The notes under the pieces are model-generated. The model saw only the letters and a program-made list of their open reading frames with translations, made no database searches and was not told the origin of the DNA. Below, piece by piece: positions 40,979-52,685 of a DNA stretch of 64,000 nt (the stretch's first letter is position 1; every line of letters begins with the position of its first letter). The DNA lies in the NCBI GenBank assembly GCA_005402585.1, contig BIFP01000067.1, positions 338,664 through 402,663 of the forward strand, given 5' to 3'. A program made the translations under genes and the position numbers. Origin of the DNA: Micromonosporaceae bacterium KJ-029 (GTDB lineage Bacteria > Actinomycetota > Actinomycetes > Mycobacteriales > Micromonosporaceae).

Positions 40979-41833
40979 GTGCCCACCGCCACCATTCCGG
41001 CCGCGCCGCTGACCGTGGCCGTCGTCCAGGCCGAGCCCGTCCCCGGTGACGTGGCCGGCAACGCCGTCACCGCCGCCCGGATGGTCCGCCGGGCCGCCGA
41101 TCTGGGCGCCCGGGTCGTGGTGCTGCCGGAGCTCTTCCTGCCCGCGTACCATCCGCCGACGCTGGCCGCCGACCCGGCCGGCACCGACGTCGCAGCCGAT
41201 GCCGAGGGGCAGGTGGCGGACCCGCGGCTGGATCCGCTGCGGTCCGTCGCGAGTGCCGGCGTCGCCGTGGTGGTCGGCGCGGCGGTCCGCCACCCGCAGG
41301 GCCGCCGGGCCATTTCCGCGCTGGTCGTCGACCGGGCCGGTGCCGTCCGGGTGGGCTACGACAAGCAGCAGCTCTGGGGCGGGGAGCGGGAGCTGTTCCA
41401 GCCCGGCCTGCGCGGTGCCACCCTGCTGGTCGACGACTGGCGATTCGGTCTGGGCATCTGCTACGACGGCTGCTTTCCCGAGCACGGCCGCGCCGCCGCC
41501 GGCGACGGCGCACACGGCTACCTCTGCCCCAGCGGTTACCTGGTCGGTTCCGAGCACCGCCGCGACCTCTACTACGCCGCACGGGCGCTCGACAACACGA
41601 TGTACGTGGCCTTCGCCAACGCCGTGGGCGGCACCGAACCCTGGCGGTTCAACGGCGGAGCGGCGGTCTACGACCCGCAGGGCCGACCGTTGGCCCGGGG
41701 CGCCGACGGCGGGGAGGACGTGCTGGTGGCCGTCCTCGACCCGGCGGCCCTGGCGGCCACCCGGGCGGCGCATTCGATGCTGCGCGACCGACCCGCGCAT
41801 CCGGGGGCACCCCGGACGTCGGTGTCGGCGTGA
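40979..41833 (+). CDS. Carbon-nitrogen hydrolase (nitrilase superfamily)
   Basis: A 284-aa enzyme with the catalytic Glu-Lys-Cys of the nitrilase fold: Glu in VVLPELFLPAYH, Lys in VGYDKQQLWGGERELFQPG, and Cys in GLGICYDGCFPEH. These hydrolyse amides or nitriles of small metabolites; the amidase type seems most likely and the substrate is unknown. GTG 40979 is used (frame open from 40949). Only 79 nt separate it from acnR, divergently. Confidence 0.92.
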   Translation: MPTATIPAAPLTVAVVQAEPVPGDVAGNAVTAARMVRRAADLGARVVVLPELFLPAYHPPTLAADPAGTDVAADAEGQVADPRLDPLRSVASAGVAVVVGAAVRHPQGRRAISALVVDRAGAVRVGYDKQQLWGGERELFQPGLRGATLLVDDWRFGLGICYDGCFPEHGRAAAGDGAHGYLCPSGYLVGSEHRRDLYYAARALDNTMYVAFANAVGGTEPWRFNGGAAVYDPQGRPLARGADGGEDVLVAVLDPAALAATRAAHSMLRDRPAHPGAPRTSVSA

Positions 41834-41892
41834 CCGGAATGTCTGCCACCCGGCCCTGTCGGCGGTGTACCGAATTCCCGTAGGGTTCCCGA

Positions 41893-42537
41893 GTGCCGTT
41901 GCTCCTGCTGGATCTGGACAACACCCTCCTTGACCGGGCCGGCCCGTTCCGCACCTGGGCAGAGCGCTTCCTCGACGGCGTCGGCGCGCCGCCGGCCGAC
42001 ATCGAATGGCTGTTGTCCATCGACGCCGACGGGCTGACCGACCGCTGGGACGTCGCGGACGCCATCCGGGACCGGTACCGGCTGCGCGTTCCCTCCATCG
42101 ACCTGGTCGAGGAGCTGCACGACGGGGTCGTCGAGTTCACCCGGCTCGACTCGCTGGTCGCCTGTGCGCTGCGAATCGCCGACGACGCCGGCTGGACGCC
42201 CGTGGTGGTGACCAACGGGGCGGTACGCCAGCAGGACGCCAAGATCCGGCGTACCGGGCTGGACCGGTACGTCGCCGACTGGGTGATCTCCGAGGAGGCC
42301 GGGGTCAGCAAACCCAACCCCAGGATCTTCGCGTTGGCCGCCCAACGGGTGCGGATGCCGCTGCGCGGCGCCTGGGTGATCGGCGACGGCCCGGAGGCGG
42401 ACATCGGCGGCGCCACCGCGGTCGGCCTGCCCAGCATCTGGCTGCACCGCGGCCGGCCCTGGACGGACACCCGGTTCGCGCCGACCGCGGTCGTCGACAC
42501 GGTGATCGCCGCGGTCGCCGCGGTCATGGCCGCGTGA
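41893..42537 (+). CDS. HAD-family hydrolase
   Basis: A 214-aa haloacid-dehalogenase-fold phosphatase. Motif I is LLDLDNTLLDRAG, with nucleophile and general-acid Asp. Motif II is VVVTNGAV, motif III Lys is in EEAGVSKPNPRIF, and motif IV is VIGDGPEADIGGA. The helical C1 cap lies between motifs I and II. The substrate is probably a small phosphorylated metabolite. GTG 41893, 59 nt after the nitrilase gene. Confidence 0.92.
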   Translation: MPLLLLDLDNTLLDRAGPFRTWAERFLDGVGAPPADIEWLLSIDADGLTDRWDVADAIRDRYRLRVPSIDLVEELHDGVVEFTRLDSLVACALRIADDAGWTPVVVTNGAVRQQDAKIRRTGLDRYVADWVISEEAGVSKPNPRIFALAAQRVRMPLRGAWVIGDGPEADIGGATAVGLPSIWLHRGRPWTDTRFAPTAVVDTVIAAVAAVMAA

Positions 42538-42731
42538 GCCGTAGGGACGACCTCCACCGCCCTGTTGCCGGTCTCGCTAAATCCGGTTGACGCGGCGCGT
42601 CGTCGTCGCGAGCATGGTCGGCGCATCGTGCATCCGGGCTGCGCCCCGGTCGAGGAGAGGGGGTCGGTCATGGCCGTCTTCGCAGGTCAACTCCTGCCTC
42701 CATCCACCTCGAACAAGGGACGACCAGCGCA

Positions 42732-43667
42732 GTGCGCGATCATGACTTCTCGGCGCGGGAGCGCCGGGCCCGCGGCAGGCGCCGCTTCGACGACGACGAA
42801 CCACACTTCCTGAAGTACGGCCCGGCGTCCGGGCCCGCCCCGGCCGACCCCGACGACGAACCCGACCCGGACACCGGTGCGGTCTGGTCGTCCTGGGACG
42901 ACGCCGTGCACGGTCCGGAGCCCCACCCGGCCTGGCTGGTCACCGAGCTGGCCGCGAAGGACACCGAACTCGGGGTACTCAAGACCGGCAAGGAGGCGGA
43001 CGTACACCTGGTCCGCCGGGCCGTCCCCGACACCGACCGATCCTGCCTGTTGGCGGCGAAGCGCTACCGCGATCCCCAGCACCGGCTCTTCCACCGCGAC
43101 GCGGGGTACCTGGAGGGACGCCGGGTCCGCCGGTCCCGGGAGATGCGCGCGATGGCCGGCCGGACGGCGTTCGGCCGCCAGATGATTGCCGGGCAGTGGG
43201 CGGCGGCCGAGTTCGCCGCGCTGGCGCGGCTCTGGGAGATCGGCGAGCGGTACGGGACGGTCGCCGTGCCGTATCCGGTGCAGCTGCGGGGCACCGAGCT
43301 GATGCTGGAGTTCCTCGGCGATCCCGACGAGGGCCGGGCCGCGCCCCGGCTGGCCGAGTTGCGCCCGGCCCCGGCCGAGCTGCGTGAGCTGTGGGGGCAG
43401 TTGGTCGAGGCCCTCGTGGTGCTGGCGCGGGCGGGGTACGCCCACGGCGACCTGTCGCCGTACAACCTGCTCGTGCACGCGGGGCGGCTGGTGCTGATCG
43501 ACCTGCCGCAGGTGGTCGACGTGGTGGCGAACCCGCAGGGGCGGGAGTTCCTGGCCCGGGACGTTCAGGTCGTCGCCACCTGGTTCGCGGCCCGGGGCCT
43601 GCCGCCGAGCCTGGTGGACCCGACCGCGTTGATCGAGGCGCTGTCGCGCGAGGCGGGGCTGCGCTGA
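42732..43667 (+). CDS. RIO-type serine/threonine protein kinase
   Basis: A 311-aa kinase-fold protein. After an acidic N-terminus, ELGVLKTGKEADVHLVRR is the nucleotide loop of RIO1-type kinases, and CLLAAKRYRD has the ATP-binding Lys. GYAHGDLSPYNLLVH is the catalytic loop, and LVLIDLPQVVDV the metal-binding Asp loop. It lacks the activation-segment features of typical Hanks kinases. The role in bacteria is unclear, possibly ribosome- or translation-linked by analogy with archaeal RIO. GTG 42732. The 195 nt before it show no other gene. Confidence 0.9.
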   Translation: MRDHDFSARERRARGRRRFDDDEPHFLKYGPASGPAPADPDDEPDPDTGAVWSSWDDAVHGPEPHPAWLVTELAAKDTELGVLKTGKEADVHLVRRAVPDTDRSCLLAAKRYRDPQHRLFHRDAGYLEGRRVRRSREMRAMAGRTAFGRQMIAGQWAAAEFAALARLWEIGERYGTVAVPYPVQLRGTELMLEFLGDPDEGRAAPRLAELRPAPAELRELWGQLVEALVVLARAGYAHGDLSPYNLLVHAGRLVLIDLPQVVDVVANPQGREFLARDVQVVATWFAARGLPPSLVDPTALIEALSREAGLR

Positions 43668-43672
43668 TCACG

Positions 43673-43709
43673 GTGCTCCGGGTGGCGGGTGGACCGCCGC
43701 CCGGAGCAC
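43673..43709. terminator. Hairpin between convergent genes
   Basis: GTGCTCCGGG and CCCGGAGCAC form the outer arms, with further GGCGG/CCGCC pairing. It lies between the RIO kinase (+) and the DUF2630 gene (-). Confidence 0.7.
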
Positions 43710-43740
43710 ACCCGCGATCCGCGCCGCTGCCGGTTCGCTC

Positions 43741-43989
43741 CTACTGCAGGTACCGCTCGACCTCGGGAACCGGGCGGGCGCCCTGGGCGTCGGGGTCGCC
43801 GTGGGCCTGCCGGGCGGCCCGGCGACGGCGGAGCAGATCCCAGCACTGGTCGAGGGACTCCTCCAGCGCACGCAACCGGTTGCGGGCCTCGTCGTCGGTG
43901 CCCGCCTCGTTGGCCTGCGCCGCTGCGCGCAGCCGGTGCTCCTCGTCGACCAGATCGGAGATCCGGCTCAGGATGGTCTTGTCGTCCAT
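43741..43989 (-). CDS. DUF2630 family protein
   Basis: An 82-aa hydrophilic, helical protein. It begins MDDKTILSRISDLVDEEHRLR and has LRALEESLDQCWDLLRRRRAARQ, the whole-length signature of the actinobacterial DUF2630 family; the end is PVPEVERYLQ. It probably forms a coiled coil. Function unknown. Confidence 0.9.
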   Translation of the reverse strand: MDDKTILSRISDLVDEEHRLRAAAQANEAGTDDEARNRLRALEESLDQCWDLLRRRRAARQAHGDPDAQGARPVPEVERYLQ

Positions 43990-44149
43990 GTCCCTGAGCC
44001 TGGCACAGCGAGGCGGGCCGCGCCCGCATTAGCGGGGCACGGACGGCGGCCGGGTCCCGCCCGGCGGGTACGCCATCGGTGTCGACGGCGAGGTGGGGGG
44101 TGCCGGCGCCACGCCGACCCGGGGCCGACCAGGGCATGATCACCAGCGC

Positions 44150-44178
44150 TTGAGTTGATGCTGCGACGTTGTTAGCGT
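44150..44178 (+). promoter_or_regulatory. Likely SigA-type promoter of the conservon
   Basis: TTGAGT, a 17-nt spacer and TAGCGT precede the sensor gene by about 70 nt. It is the best -35/-10 pair in this gap. Confidence 0.45.
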
Positions 44179-44246
44179 GCGCCGGGGTCGGTGTGTGCGA
44201 CGGGCCTGACCGACCGATCAATTAGTACAGGGCCAGGGGCGGTGCA

Positions 44247-46832
44247 ATGGGTTCCCGCAGTTCGAATCTGCGTACCAAGGTCGTGGCCCTGCTGGCCTCT
44301 CTCGTCGCGCTCTGGGGCTTCGCCGCATGGGTCACCGTCCGGGATGGAGTCAACCTGCTCGGCGTGCAGGCGCTCGACGCGCGGGTGTTCGACCCCACCG
44401 AGCCGTTGCTGCTGCAGCTGCAGTTGGAACGGCGTACCTCGCTGGTGTACCTCGGGCGGCCGGACGAGGCGCGGCGGGACGAACTGGAGCAGCTGCGGAA
44501 GCGCACCGACGAGCTGGCCGCCGGGTTCGCCAGGTCGGCCGACAACTGGCAGGTCAGCCTGCTCGGCAGCAACGACCTGCACGAACGCGTCGCGCAGCTG
44601 AACCGGGGACTGGACGCGCTGCGGGACACGCGTACCGCCGTCGACGGGCGCACCATCGGCCGCGGCGGGGCCGGTGCGGCGTTCACCGAGCTGATCGAGT
44701 CGATCTACCGGGTCTACGACGAGCTCGGCAACCTCGACGACGACGAGGTCGCCGCGAACACCGCCCACCTGATCCGGCTCAACCGGGCCCGGGAGTTGGT
44801 GTCCCAGGAGGACGCCATGCTCGCCGGTGTGCTGGCCGCCGGCCGGATCACGCAGGCCGAGCGGGCGGAGTTCACCCGCGTCGTGGGTGCCCGGCAGTTC
44901 CTCGCGGAGCAGGCGGTCGCCCGCCTGCCCGACGCCGACCAGCGCCGCTACGCGCAGATGACGGCCGGCGCGAACTTCCAGCGGTTGGCCGAGCTGGAGA
45001 GACAGGTCATGCTCGGCTCCGGCAACTCCCGGCTGCCGTTCACCGCCACGGAGTGGGCCGACACCACCGGTCCCGCGCTGATCGAGATCGGCGACGTCGT
45101 CCTCGCCGGCGGTGACGACGTGGTCAGGAGCGCCACTCCGGTCGCGGTCGGCGTTATCGTCCGGCTGGTCCTCGCGGCCGGTCTCGGTCTGCTCGTGGTC
45201 ATTGCCGCGGTGGCCGGCTCGGTTACCACCGCGCGCGCCGTGGTGCGGCAGCTGCGACGGCTGCGGGACGCCGCGTTCCAGCTCGCCGACGAGCGGCTGC
45301 CGAACGTGGTGGAGCGGCTCGGCCGTGGCGACCAGGTGGACGTCGCCACGGCGGCGCCGCCGTTGCGGTTCGGCGACGACGAGATCGGCCAGGTGGGTCG
45401 GGCCTTCAACGTCGTGCAGGAGACCGCCATCCGGACCGCGGTGGAGCAGGAGGAGCTGCGTCGGGCGGCGCGCGAGGTGTCCCTCAGCCTGGCCCGGCGT
45501 ACCCAGGCCCTGGTGCATCGCCAGCTCGCCGTGCTGGACTCGATGGAGCGGCGCGAGCACGACGTGGACGAACGGGGGAACCTGTTCCGCGTCGACCACC
45601 TGGCCACCCGGATGCGGCGCAACGTGGAGAACCTGATCGTGCTCTCCGGCGCCACCCCCGGCCGCGCCTGGCGGCGCAGCGTGCCGATGGTGGACGTGAT
45701 CCGCGGTGCGGTCGGTGAGGTCGCGGACTACAGCCGGGTCACCGTACTCCCGATCGGCGAGCTGTCGCTGGCCGGTCGGGCGGTCGGCGACGTGATCCAC
45801 CTGCTCGCCGAGCTGATCGAGAACGGGCTCTCCTTCTCTCCGCCGCACACCAGCGTGGAGGTGCGTGGGCAACTGGTCGCCAACGGGTTCGTGATCGAGA
45901 TCGAGGACCGCGGCCTGGGCATGACCGAGGAGGAGCTCGCCGTGGCCAACCACCGCATGGTGGACCGGTCCGAACTGAGCCTCGCCGCCGCCTCCTGGTT
46001 GGGGCTCCACCTGGTGAGCCGGCTGGCCGACCGGCACGGGGTGCGGGTACAGCTCAAGGAGTCGGCGTACGGCGGGACGACCGCCGTGGTGCTGATCCCG
46101 AGCACCTTGATCGCCGACGGTGCCGAGCAGGGTGCCCCGGACGAGGCCCGGACCGAGGCCCCGACGCCCACCGCCGGTCCGGTCCCGGCGGGTCCGGGCG
46201 AGCGGTCGGCCGCGCCGGTGGCCCTCGCCACAGCGGCGGCCCCTCCAGCCCTGGTCGATGCCGCCACCGCAGCGGTCACGGAGGACAGCGCCGTCGCGCT
46301 CGATGGTGACGCGGAGGTCCACCTCGGACGCACCGAGGGCACCGGCAGCGGCGGGTTACCGACCAGGTCGCGGCGCCGGCCGGGACATCCCGCGCTGGAC
46401 GGGCCGACCATCCCGATCGGACTGCCGTTCATCACGACGCCGAGCGGTGACGGCGTGACGCGGCCGCCTCGGCAGCCCACCGACAACTACCCGGGCGGCG
46501 CCCAGCCGATCACTGGTTTCCCGCCGTCCAGCACCATGGCGGCCCCGACCGGGGCGGGTGGCGCCGCCACGGCCGGGGTCGAGCCGACCCGCACCGAGTC
46601 GGGCCTGCCGGTCCGGATCCGGCAGGCCAGCCTCGCGCCTGCGCTGCGGACCGAGGCCGAGGACGTGGACGAGGGCGACGACGTGATCCGCGAACCCGAA
46701 CAGGTTCGACGCATGATGAGTTCGTACCAGACGGGCACCCGGCGCGGACGTTCCGACGCCGCCCGTCTGCTCGGTGGTGACGATCGGCGTGACGCAGACG
46801 AGTCCGGCGACGCTGACGAACAGTCGACCTGA
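44247..46832 (+). CDS. cvnA: Conservon sensor-like histidine kinase (CvnA type)
   Basis: An 861-aa membrane protein. TM1 (about residues 9-30) and TM2 (about 296-325) flank an extracytoplasmic nitrate-sensor-like helical domain. HAMP follows, then a dimerisation helix with LVHRQLAVLDSMERREHD and VDHLATRMRRNVENL. The ATPase has ELIENGLSFSPPHT (N box) and IEDRGLGMTEEEL (G1). The last ~250 residues are Pro/Ala/Thr-rich and probably disordered. CvnA proteins head conservons, where they signal to the CvnB-D membrane complex rather than to a response regulator. ATG 44247. Confidence 0.93.
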   Translation: MGSRSSNLRTKVVALLASLVALWGFAAWVTVRDGVNLLGVQALDARVFDPTEPLLLQLQLERRTSLVYLGRPDEARRDELEQLRKRTDELAAGFARSADNWQVSLLGSNDLHERVAQLNRGLDALRDTRTAVDGRTIGRGGAGAAFTELIESIYRVYDELGNLDDDEVAANTAHLIRLNRARELVSQEDAMLAGVLAAGRITQAERAEFTRVVGARQFLAEQAVARLPDADQRRYAQMTAGANFQRLAELERQVMLGSGNSRLPFTATEWADTTGPALIEIGDVVLAGGDDVVRSATPVAVGVIVRLVLAAGLGLLVVIAAVAGSVTTARAVVRQLRRLRDAAFQLADERLPNVVERLGRGDQVDVATAAPPLRFGDDEIGQVGRAFNVVQETAIRTAVEQEELRRAAREVSLSLARRTQALVHRQLAVLDSMERREHDVDERGNLFRVDHLATRMRRNVENLIVLSGATPGRAWRRSVPMVDVIRGAVGEVADYSRVTVLPIGELSLAGRAVGDVIHLLAELIENGLSFSPPHTSVEVRGQLVANGFVIEIEDRGLGMTEEELAVANHRMVDRSELSLAAASWLGLHLVSRLADRHGVRVQLKESAYGGTTAVVLIPSTLIADGAEQGAPDEARTEAPTPTAGPVPAGPGERSAAPVALATAAAPPALVDAATAAVTEDSAVALDGDAEVHLGRTEGTGSGGLPTRSRRRPGHPALDGPTIPIGLPFITTPSGDGVTRPPRQPTDNYPGGAQPITGFPPSSTMAAPTGAGGAATAGVEPTRTESGLPVRIRQASLAPALRTEAEDVDEGDDVIREPEQVRRMMSSYQTGTRRGRSDAARLLGGDDRRDADESGDADEQST

Positions 46833-46918
46833 CTGAGTTCGGTGGCCCGGCGATCCGGGCCGCCGCCGGTCAGGCCCAGATGAGCACGGCGAAGAGCCGG
46901 GGAGAAGAGGACGACGAA

Positions 46919-47341
46919 GTGGCGCAGAAGACGGCTTCGAGTGCCGACCTGACGTGGTTGCTGGATGACCTGGTCGGTCGGGTCAAGCAGGCCGAGCACG
47001 CGGTCGCGCTGTCGGGCGACGGCCTGCTGATGGCCTCCTCGCAGGGGCTGGGCCGGGACGACGGCGAGCACCTGGCGGCGATGGCGGCCGGAATCCAGAG
47101 CCTGGCCCGCGGCGCGGGCAAGCGGTTCGGCGGCGGGCAGGTGCAGCAGACGATCATCGAGATGCAGTCGTCCTTCCTGTTCGTCACAGCCGCCGGCCGC
47201 AATGCCTGCCTCGCGGTTCTGGCCGGTGAGGACGCCGACGTGGGGCTGATCGCGTACGAGATGGCCATGCTGGTCACCCGGGTCGGCAAGTACGTCGCTT
47301 CGCCGTCACGATCAGCCGAGCAGACCAACGGGGAGATGTAG
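46919..47341 (+). CDS. cvnB: Roadblock/LC7 domain protein (CvnB type)
   Basis: A 140-aa roadblock-fold protein: DLTWLLDDLVGRVKQAEHAVALSGDGLLMASS is the first half and FLFVTAAGRNACLAVLAGEDADVG the second. CvnB probably acts as regulator or GTPase-activating partner of CvnD. I prefer GTG 46919, with AGGA 7 nt before it. An ATG at 46880 (AGG 5 nt upstream) would add 13 hydrophilic residues. cvnC begins 5 nt after the stop. Confidence 0.93.
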   Translation: MAQKTASSADLTWLLDDLVGRVKQAEHAVALSGDGLLMASSQGLGRDDGEHLAAMAAGIQSLARGAGKRFGGGQVQQTIIEMQSSFLFVTAAGRNACLAVLAGEDADVGLIAYEMAMLVTRVGKYVASPSRSAEQTNGEM

Positions 47342-47346
47342 CCCAT

Positions 47347-47733
47347 ATGACGGTGCAGGGAGCGTCCGCCGGCCATCGGTGGGTGGACGACCACGCGGGT
47401 CCGGTGGTCCGTCCGTACGCGGTGACCGGCGGCCGGGCCCGCCCGGTCGCCGGTAGGTTCGACCTGATCTCCCTGGTGAAGGCGACCCGTAACGACGTTG
47501 CTTCGGAGGTCGGGCTGGGCCCGGAGCATCTGGCGATCGTCGGCCTGTGCCAGCGGATACAGTCCGTCGCCGAGATCGCGGCACACCTGGACCTGCCGGT
47601 GGGCACCGTGCGGGTCCTGCTCGGCGACCTGGTGGCGCGCAGCCTGGTTCAGATCAGGGCGCCGCACAGCACCGTCGGCGTTCCCGACCACAGCATCTTC
47701 GAGGCGGTTATCAGTGGACTACGGGCACTCTGA
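47347..47733 (+). CDS. cvnC: DUF742 protein (CvnC type)
   Basis: A 128-aa protein. RPYAVTGGRARPVAGRFDLISLV is the DUF742 start, and CQRIQSVAEIAAHLDLPVGTVRVLLGDLVARSLV is a winged-helix-like part. The role in conservons is unknown; possibly an adaptor. It overlaps cvnD by 20 nt. Confidence 0.93.
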   Translation: MTVQGASAGHRWVDDHAGPVVRPYAVTGGRARPVAGRFDLISLVKATRNDVASEVGLGPEHLAIVGLCQRIQSVAEIAAHLDLPVGTVRVLLGDLVARSLVQIRAPHSTVGVPDHSIFEAVISGLRAL

Positions 47734-48313
47734 GCGGCCGGGCGCGACCCCGCTGCCCACCGCGATCAAGATCCTCGTCGCGGGTGGCTTCGGGGCGGGT
47801 AAGACCACGTTGGTCGGCGCGGTCAGCGAGACACGCCCGCTGCGGACCGAGGAGGTGCTGACCGAATCGGGGGTGGGCATCGACGACCTGTCCGGCGTCG
47901 AGGCCAAGCGGACCACGACCGTCGCGATGGATTTCGGCCGCATCACCATCAGCGACGACCTGGTGCTGTACCTGTTCGGTACCCCGGGCCAGGACCGGTT
48001 CTGGTTCGTCTGGGACGAACTGGCGCTCGGCGCGATCGGCGCCGTGGTGCTGGCGGACACCCGCCGGCTGCCCGACTGTTTCCCCTCCATTGACTACTTC
48101 GAGGAGCGGGGCACGCCGTTCCTGGTCGCGGTCAACTGCTTCGAGGGGGCACGGCAGTACCGGCTCGACGAGGTGCAGACCGCGTTGAACCTCGACCCCG
48201 AGGTACCGGTGCTGCTCTGCGACGCCCGGCAGCGGGAGTCGGCCAAGGAGGTGCTCATCACGCTGGTGGAGCACGCCATGAAGACCCGGTACGCCCGCCG
48301 CCGCTCCCAGTGA
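47714..48313 (+). CDS. cvnD: Conservon small GTPase (CvnD type)
   Basis: A 199-aa Ras-like GTP-binding protein: P-loop VAGGFGAGKTTLVGAV, switch Thr in KRTTTVAMDFGRI, and DxxG-type LYLFGTPGQDRFWF, where PGQDRF corresponds to switch II. The NKxD position reads VAVNCFEGA, so the Asp is not present, as in this family. GTG 47714 lies inside cvnC; the frame is open upstream to 47498. The cytochrome P450 found in some conservons (CvnE) is absent here. Confidence 0.93.
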   Translation: MDYGHSERPGATPLPTAIKILVAGGFGAGKTTLVGAVSETRPLRTEEVLTESGVGIDDLSGVEAKRTTTVAMDFGRITISDDLVLYLFGTPGQDRFWFVWDELALGAIGAVVLADTRRLPDCFPSIDYFEERGTPFLVAVNCFEGARQYRLDEVQTALNLDPEVPVLLCDARQRESAKEVLITLVEHAMKTRYARRRSQ

Positions 48314-48358
48314 CGAAGGGCCGGCGGGCCAGCGGGTGCCGGCGCCACAGGCAGATGA

Positions 48359-48396
48359 CGAAGGGCTCCTTCCCGTACGCGGAAAGGAGCCCTTCG
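48359..48396. terminator. Bidirectional hairpin between cvnD and acn
   Basis: CGAAGGGCTCCTTTCC-type arms (CGAAGGGCTCCTT with AAGGAGCCCTTCG) around CCCGTACGCGGA. It lies between convergent operons and serves both strands. Confidence 0.8.
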
Positions 48397-48407
48397 GTCG
48401 TGGTGCG

Positions 48408-51245
<2,838 letters not shown>

Positions 51246-51346
51246 GTCGTACTCCTTCACACCAGCGACCGTGAGTAGTCCTGAGCAGTCTGTCGCACCG
51301 GCCGGAGCGCCGCCGTGGTTAGGCAACACTTACCGCCGATTCTCGC

Positions 51347-51374
51347 TGTCAACAAAACCGTACGTCCGTCTTGC
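51347..51374 (-). promoter_or_regulatory. acn promoter region with putative AcnR operator
   Basis: On the plus strand AACCGTACGTCCGTCTTG (from 51356) nearly repeats the palindrome in front of acnR. On the minus strand it is followed five bases later by TTGACA (51352-51347), a good -35 box. Repressor binding here would block polymerase. Confidence 0.55.
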
Positions 51375-51418
51375 TATAAGTGCAACCCGATGCCATCGTC
51401 TGGACGGGAGGTGTAACC

Positions 51419-51772
51419 ATGATCCACCACGTTCAACTGGCCTGCCCGCAGGGCTCCGAGGACCGCTCGCGGGCCTACTACATCGGTCTCCTCGGCCTGA
51501 CCGAGCAGGCCAAACCGCCAGCCCTCGCGGCACGCGGCGGTTGCTGGTTCAGCGGGTACGGCGCCGAACTGCACCTGGGCGTCGAGGACGACTTCCGCCC
51601 GGCCCGCAAGGCGCATCCCGCACTGCTCCGGCCCGACCTGGACGCTCTCGCCGCCCGACTGGCCGCCGCCGGATACCCGGTGACCTGGGGCGGGGACGAA
51701 CTGCCGGGGATGCGCCGCTTCCACACCGAGGACGCGCACGGCAACCGGCTGGAGTTCCTCACCCCGGTATGA
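51419..51772 (+). CDS. VOC (glyoxalase-like) family protein
   Basis: A 117-aa single-module VOC protein: MIHHVQLACPQGSEDRSRAYYIGLLGL, then LHLGVEDDFRPARKAHPALL, and the end MRRFHTEDAHGNRLEFLTPV. His and Glu at the usual metal positions are present. Reaction unknown. ATG 51419 has GGGAGG 7 nt upstream. It is divergent from acn, sharing its promoter gap. Confidence 0.9.
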   Translation: MIHHVQLACPQGSEDRSRAYYIGLLGLTEQAKPPALAARGGCWFSGYGAELHLGVEDDFRPARKAHPALLRPDLDALAARLAAAGYPVTWGGDELPGMRRFHTEDAHGNRLEFLTPV

Positions 51773-51888
51773 CCCCCTTCGCCGCCCCACCACGGGTGGC
51801 GGTGCCCGGCCGGGTGGCCGCCCGATGTGCGGGCCGTCCGACCCGTCGGACCCGGGTAGGGTTCGACGTCGGATCGGAAGGGGTGGCG

Positions 51889-52545
51889 GTGGTAGACGTA
51901 CAGCACTGGCTCGCCGCGTTTCCCCCGGGCGTGGTCTACCTGATCGTCGCCGGGGTGATCGGCGTGGAAAGCATGGGCGTTCCGCTGCCCGGCGAGATCG
52001 TGCTGATCAGTTCCGCCCTCCTCGCCGCCGCCGGGGTGATTCAGCCCGAGTGGGTGGCCGTCGCCGCCGCGGCCGGCGCCATCGTCGGCGACTCCGTCGG
52101 GTACGCGGTGGGCCGGCGTGGTGGCCGACCTCTGCTGGAACGGCTGGGCCGGCGGTTCCCCCGGCACCTCGGACCGGCGCACCTCGCCCGCGCGGAACAG
52201 AGCTTCGCCCGGTACGGGGTCTGGGCGGTCTTCTTCGGCCGGTTCGTGGCCCTGCTGCGGATCCTCGCCGGGCCCCTGGCGGGCGCGCTGCGCGTGCCGT
52301 ACCGCCGGTTCCTCCTGGCGAACGTGGCCGGCGGCCTGGTCTGGGCGTTCGGCACCACGTACCTGCTCTTCACCGTGGGCCGGGCCGCCGAACACTGGCT
52401 CAAGGACCTCTCCTGGGCCGGGCTGGTGGTCGCGGTGCTCGCCGGCCTCACCAGCACCTGGTGGCTGCGCCGCCGCGCCCGGCGGCTGGCACCGGCCGAG
52501 CCCCCCGCTGACGCCGAGCCGGTACGCGCCGGCAGCGACCGCTGA
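51889..52545 (+). CDS. DedA family membrane protein
   Basis: A 218-aa membrane protein. AFPPGVVYLIVAGVIGVESMGVPLPGEIVLI, GDSVGYAVGRRGGRPLLERLG and FFGRFVALLRILAGPLAGAL are the DedA/SNARE-associated signatures, including the conserved Glu and the FxRFxPxxR-like Arg. These proteins are thought to move lipids such as undecaprenyl phosphate or phosphatidylethanolamine. GTG 51889 has GGAAGG 6 nt upstream; GTG 51883 is an alternative. Confidence 0.92.
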   Translation: MVDVQHWLAAFPPGVVYLIVAGVIGVESMGVPLPGEIVLISSALLAAAGVIQPEWVAVAAAAGAIVGDSVGYAVGRRGGRPLLERLGRRFPRHLGPAHLARAEQSFARYGVWAVFFGRFVALLRILAGPLAGALRVPYRRFLLANVAGGLVWAFGTTYLLFTVGRAAEHWLKDLSWAGLVVAVLAGLTSTWWLRRRARRLAPAEPPADAEPVRAGSDR

Positions 52546-52568
52546 CCTAGGACCGGTCGGTAAGCACG

Positions 52569-52604
52569 CCGAAGGGCCGACCCCGTTCGGGGTCGGCCCT
52601 TCGG
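52569..52604. terminator. Perfect 16-bp hairpin after the DedA gene
   Basis: CCGAAGGGCCGACCCC and GGGGTCGGCCCTTCGG around GTTC, followed by TTGC. It lies between convergent genes, directly before repeat copy 4. Confidence 0.85.
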
Positions 52605-52612
52605 TTGCTGGG

Positions 52613-52672
52613 TGGAAGGAGGGGGCCCTTCTTAACGCCTGGTGTAGAGGAGGGGCCCCTTCCTAACGCTTC
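52613..52672. repeat. Paired GGGCCC-centred intergenic repeat, copy 4
   Basis: The modules GGAAGGAGGGGGCCCTTCTTA and AGAGGAGGGGCCCCTTCCTA lie 30 nt apart. Read on the minus strand they align with the other copies (GCGTTAGGAAGGGGCCCC and GCGTTAAGAAGGGCCC). This copy is therefore inverted relative to copies 1-3. Confidence 0.8.
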
Positions 52673-52685
52673 TTGTTTGGGATCG

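Noticed and set aside
44250..44280. tRNA-like T-arm (CGCAGTTCGAATCTGCG)
   Set aside because: It lies in the first codons of cvnA; no acceptor, D-arm or anticodon arm can be built upstream.
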